A stretch of DNA of 7,728 nucleotides from an uncultured Verrucomicrobiota bacterium. GTDB taxonomy: Bacteria; Verrucomicrobiota; Verrucomicrobiia; Methylacidiphilales; Verrucolacustridaceae. The position numbers were made by a program, and so were the translations under genes. The stretch's first letter is position 1. Every line of letters begins with the position of its first letter. The DNA lies in the NCBI GenBank assembly GCA_903905395.1, contig CAIVGD010000271.1, positions 1 to 7,728 of the forward strand, written 5' to 3'. The notes beneath the pieces are model-generated. The model was not told where the DNA came from, ran no database searches, and saw only the letters and a program-made list of their open reading frames with translations. Below, piece by piece: positions 6,172-7,728 of the stretch.

Positions 6172-6812
6172 TCGTGCAGAGCCGTCAATTTGCGGGTGTC
6201 GAGCGAATCAAAGGCACGCTGGATCCGGTCAATGATGATCCCCAGCACGAAGACGCCCACGGTAAGGTCCAACAGCACCCCTGCTTCGACCAGCAACGGC
6301 GTGGTTTTAATAAGCAGCAGGCCAAAAAGGTAGATCCCGTTTTCGAGGATCAGGTAGCCGCACACCTGCGAAATGGCCTTCGCACGACCGATGAGCAAAA
6401 TAAATCCTGTAAGCACGGAGGCCAGTGCCCCGGGTACGAGTAGCGATCCCGCGTGTTCGGGAAGAAGAGGCAGGGCGCCAGCCAGCGCCACCGCCGCAAT
6501 CGTTCCGCCGGCACCGAGGAGCAACGATGGCACGAGTTTGATGAAGGGTTGGATTTCTCGCTCAATGTTCGCGGCACGCATGGCTCTCCTAAGCAGGCCT
6601 GGGATGATAAACCCCTTGCCTGCCACCGTGGCCATTGCGACCAGGGTGATTCTCCAATCCAAGTGGTGGCTTTCTAAAAAAAGCGGCATTAGGCCCAAAG
6701 CGACGCCCTGTGTGGCCACCGTGCGGATGAGGGATGGCAGGCGACTGCTGCCGAGAGCCACGAGATTCAATCCCATCGCCAGACCGACCAAAAGGTTCAG
6801 TGTGGAAATCAT
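6168..6812 (-). CDS. hyfE: HyfE-like membrane subunit
   Basis: A 214-residue integral membrane protein, close to the usual HyfE length, with about six or seven hydrophobic segments. The family features are GKGFIIPGLLRR (65-76) between segments, GYLILENGIYLFGLLL (152-167) with Glu157 and Asn158, and LVEAGVLLDLTVGVFVLG (174-191) with Glu176. The second half resembles NuoK, whose membrane Glu residues belong to the ion path. The tail FDSLDTRKLTALHE is cytoplasmic. ATG 6812-6810 was chosen because it overlaps the preceding TGA (ATGA), has a strong Shine-Dalgarno, and begins the hydrophobic sequence. The 56 codons readable further upstream in this frame are Arg/Gly-rich shadow of the previous gene. 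HyfE replaces NuoK/NuoJ-like pieces in hydrogenase-4-type and Ehr complexes, so it marks this operon as not being ordinary complex I. Confidence 0.92.
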   Translation of the reverse strand: MISTLNLLVGLAMGLNLVALGSSRLPSLIRTVATQGVALGLMPLFLESHHLDWRITLVAMATVAGKGFIIPGLLRRAMRAANIEREIQPFIKLVPSLLLGAGGTIAAVALAGALPLLPEHAGSLLVPGALASVLTGFILLIGRAKAISQVCGYLILENGIYLFGLLLIKTTPLLVEAGVLLDLTVGVFVLGIIIDRIQRAFDSLDTRKLTALHE

Positions 6813-7702
6813 GTTGCCCCTCCCTTCCACGCAACCAGCAGGGAAAACAGGCAGAGAAGAAATGCCATCGTCAGCAGAAGCGGCACGCGCCGAAACGAAA
6901 ATCTTGCCAGGAGTGATTCCGCCAGACCGACGCCCAGTGTCACCAACAGCACTCCTCCTGCCAGAGCGGCGGCCGCCCAAAGCGGCGGAAGGCTCCCCAG
7001 CGGCAGAACGGCGGCCGTGAGCAGGACGGTGAAGAGTAGCAACTTCATGGACGCCCCGTGCAGAATCACCGCCAAAGGAGGGCCACTGTGATCCAGCACC
7101 ATGGCTTCATGGATCATCGTCAGCTCTAGGTGCGTGTGGGGATCATCAAACGGCACGCGACAGTTTTCCGCGAGCAACACAATGAACAACCCAGCGGCAA
7201 GCAGGGCCGTCCCAGCCCCCGGTACCGGAGACAACATGGTAACCAGTGAGACACTTCCGGTTTGGACGGCGAGCGAAAGTAGCGCAGCAAACATCGCGGC
7301 CTCTGTTAGAACCGCATAACTGACCTCTCGCGCCGAACCCATCCCCTCAAACGCAGATCCGGTTTCCAAAGCGGCCCAAGCGGTGGAAAATCGCGCGAGG
7401 GCCAGCAGGTAAATCATCAGCAACCCATCTCCGCGAAAGCTCAATCCGGCACCCATCGGACCGAGCGGCACGAGGAAGGCGGCTCCCGCTAGCGCGACCC
7501 AGGCCACCGCCGGAGCCAGCACAAACACCGGAGAAGCCAGCGTGCTGAGGACTACCCCTTTTTGCCAAAGGCGGATGAGGTCGTAATAAAGTTGAAGCAC
7601 GGGCGGCCCCCTGCGGCCAGCCACCCAAGCTTTTACTTTGTTGATCAGTCCCGGCAGCAGCGGGGCCAAAGCAACCCAGAGTAAAAGGCGAACGATCATC
7701 AT
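6809..7702 (-). CDS. hyfC: NuoH/HyfC/HycD-like membrane subunit
   Basis: A 297-residue membrane protein of the complex I subunit 1 family, which anchors the peripheral arm and lines the path from the N2-type cluster to the membrane. After a first hydrophobic helix come AGRRGPPVLQLYYDLIRL (28-45), EGMGSAREVSYAVLTEAAM (119-137) and ENCRVPFDDPHTHLEL (179-194). The last continues as TMIHEAMVLDHSGPPLA. These are the loop signatures of NuoH and HycD, and their charged residues are present. About eight hydrophobic segments can be counted, and the length fits HyfC/HycD better than the longer NuoH. Two adjacent ATG codons exist (7702 and 7699). The first is chosen because it sits six bases after GAGGG; the second is possible. 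The stop overlaps the HyfE-like start (ATGA). No HyfD-type antiporter gene lies between this gene and hyfE, unlike E. coli hyf. Confidence 0.93.
   Translation of the reverse strand: MMIVRLLLWVALAPLLPGLINKVKAWVAGRRGPPVLQLYYDLIRLWQKGVVLSTLASPVFVLAPAVAWVALAGAAFLVPLGPMGAGLSFRGDGLLMIYLLALARFSTAWAALETGSAFEGMGSAREVSYAVLTEAAMFAALLSLAVQTGSVSLVTMLSPVPGAGTALLAAGLFIVLLAENCRVPFDDPHTHLELTMIHEAMVLDHSGPPLAVILHGASMKLLLFTVLLTAAVLPLGSLPPLWAAAALAGGVLLVTLGVGLAESLLARFSFRRVPLLLTMAFLLCLFSLLVAWKGGAT
6819..6826 (-). promoter_or_regulatory. Shine-Dalgarno deciding the hyfE start
   Basis: AAGGGAGG on the minus strand, with six bases between GAGG and the ATG at 6812-6810. It sits inside the end of the HyfC-like gene. 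It picks this start over the longer open frame beginning at 6980. Confidence 0.65.
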
Positions 7703-7728
7703 AGTTTTCCCTCAAAAAAGACGAAGAC
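7699..7728 (-). CDS. Last nine codons of an upstream gene, probably a HyfB/NuoL-like antiporter
   Basis: Read into the window from its right edge, one frame gives VFVFFEGKL and a TGA at 7701-7699 that overlaps the HyfC-like ATG (ATGA), the junction used at every other boundary among the membrane-protein genes here. A hydrophobic end with a short charged tail would fit HyfB, which precedes HyfC in hydrogenase-4-type operons. This is inference from a very short piece. Another frame ends as LRLF and a TGA twelve bases earlier, and cannot be excluded. Confidence 0.45.
   Translation of the reverse strand, partial: VFVFFEGKL
7709..7713 (-). promoter_or_regulatory. Shine-Dalgarno of the NuoH/HyfC-like gene
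   Basis: GAGGG on the minus strand, six bases before the ATG at 7702-7700. The alternative ATG at 7699 would have nine bases of spacing, so the first Met is preferred. Confidence 0.6.

Noticed and set aside
6813..6980. 56-codon extension of the HyfE-like protein
   Set aside because: Low-complexity Arg/Gly shadow of the HyfC-like gene. The start at 6812 has a good Shine-Dalgarno and a stop/start overlap.

Overview
All the genes that can be supported lie on the minus strand, so the biological order runs from base 7728 down to base 1. The window holds two gene sets separated by a 193-base, AT-rich gap (2273-2465). The right-hand set (7728 to 2466) is a compact membrane operon of the hydrogenase-4 / energy-converting-hydrogenase type. 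In order it has the last residues of an upstream gene, a NuoH/HyfC-like membrane subunit, a HyfE-like subunit, a HyfF-like antiporter subunit, a fused NuoC/NuoD-like large subunit, and a NuoB-like small subunit with an N-terminal two-cluster ferredoxin. The left-hand set (2272 to 1) is a diaphorase module: a NuoE-like [2Fe-2S] protein, a NuoF-like NADH/FMN subunit, and the first 40 residues of a NuoG/HoxU/HydA/formate-dehydrogenase-type protein that starts with a plant-type [2Fe-2S] domain.

The main observation is that the large subunit keeps the fold of a group 4 [NiFe]-hydrogenase but has lost the nickel ligands. The first CxxC is replaced by S197 and A200. The C-terminal CxxC aligns with S487 and G490, and the protein ends there with no cleavable tail. 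The small subunit keeps all four cysteines of the proximal cluster, and the antiporter-like subunit keeps the Glu/Lys residues of proton-translocating subunits. This matches the 'energy-converting hydrogenase related' (Ehr) complexes, relatives of both complex I and Mbh/Ech-type hydrogenases that do not have a hydrogenase active site and whose substrate is poorly defined.

Inferred joint working: the NuoE/NuoF pair would exchange electrons with NAD(P)(H) through FMN and Fe-S clusters. The truncated third subunit would either be a relay or carry a catalytic head (formate dehydrogenase or [FeFe]-hydrogenase type). The membrane complex would couple a ferredoxin-like or quinone-like redox step to ion movement. 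The sequence does not show whether the two modules bind each other; only their adjacency and shared orientation suggest it. A probable terminator between them suggests they can be transcribed separately.

The organism is probably an anaerobic or facultatively anaerobic bacterium of moderately high GC. Densely packed genes with ATGA start/stop overlaps and the HydB/HndC-style NuoF are compatible with Desulfobacterota-like, Verrucomicrobiota/Lentisphaerota-like or other anaerobic lineages, and I cannot decide between them. I found no tRNA, rRNA, CRISPR array, insertion sequence or long repeat.
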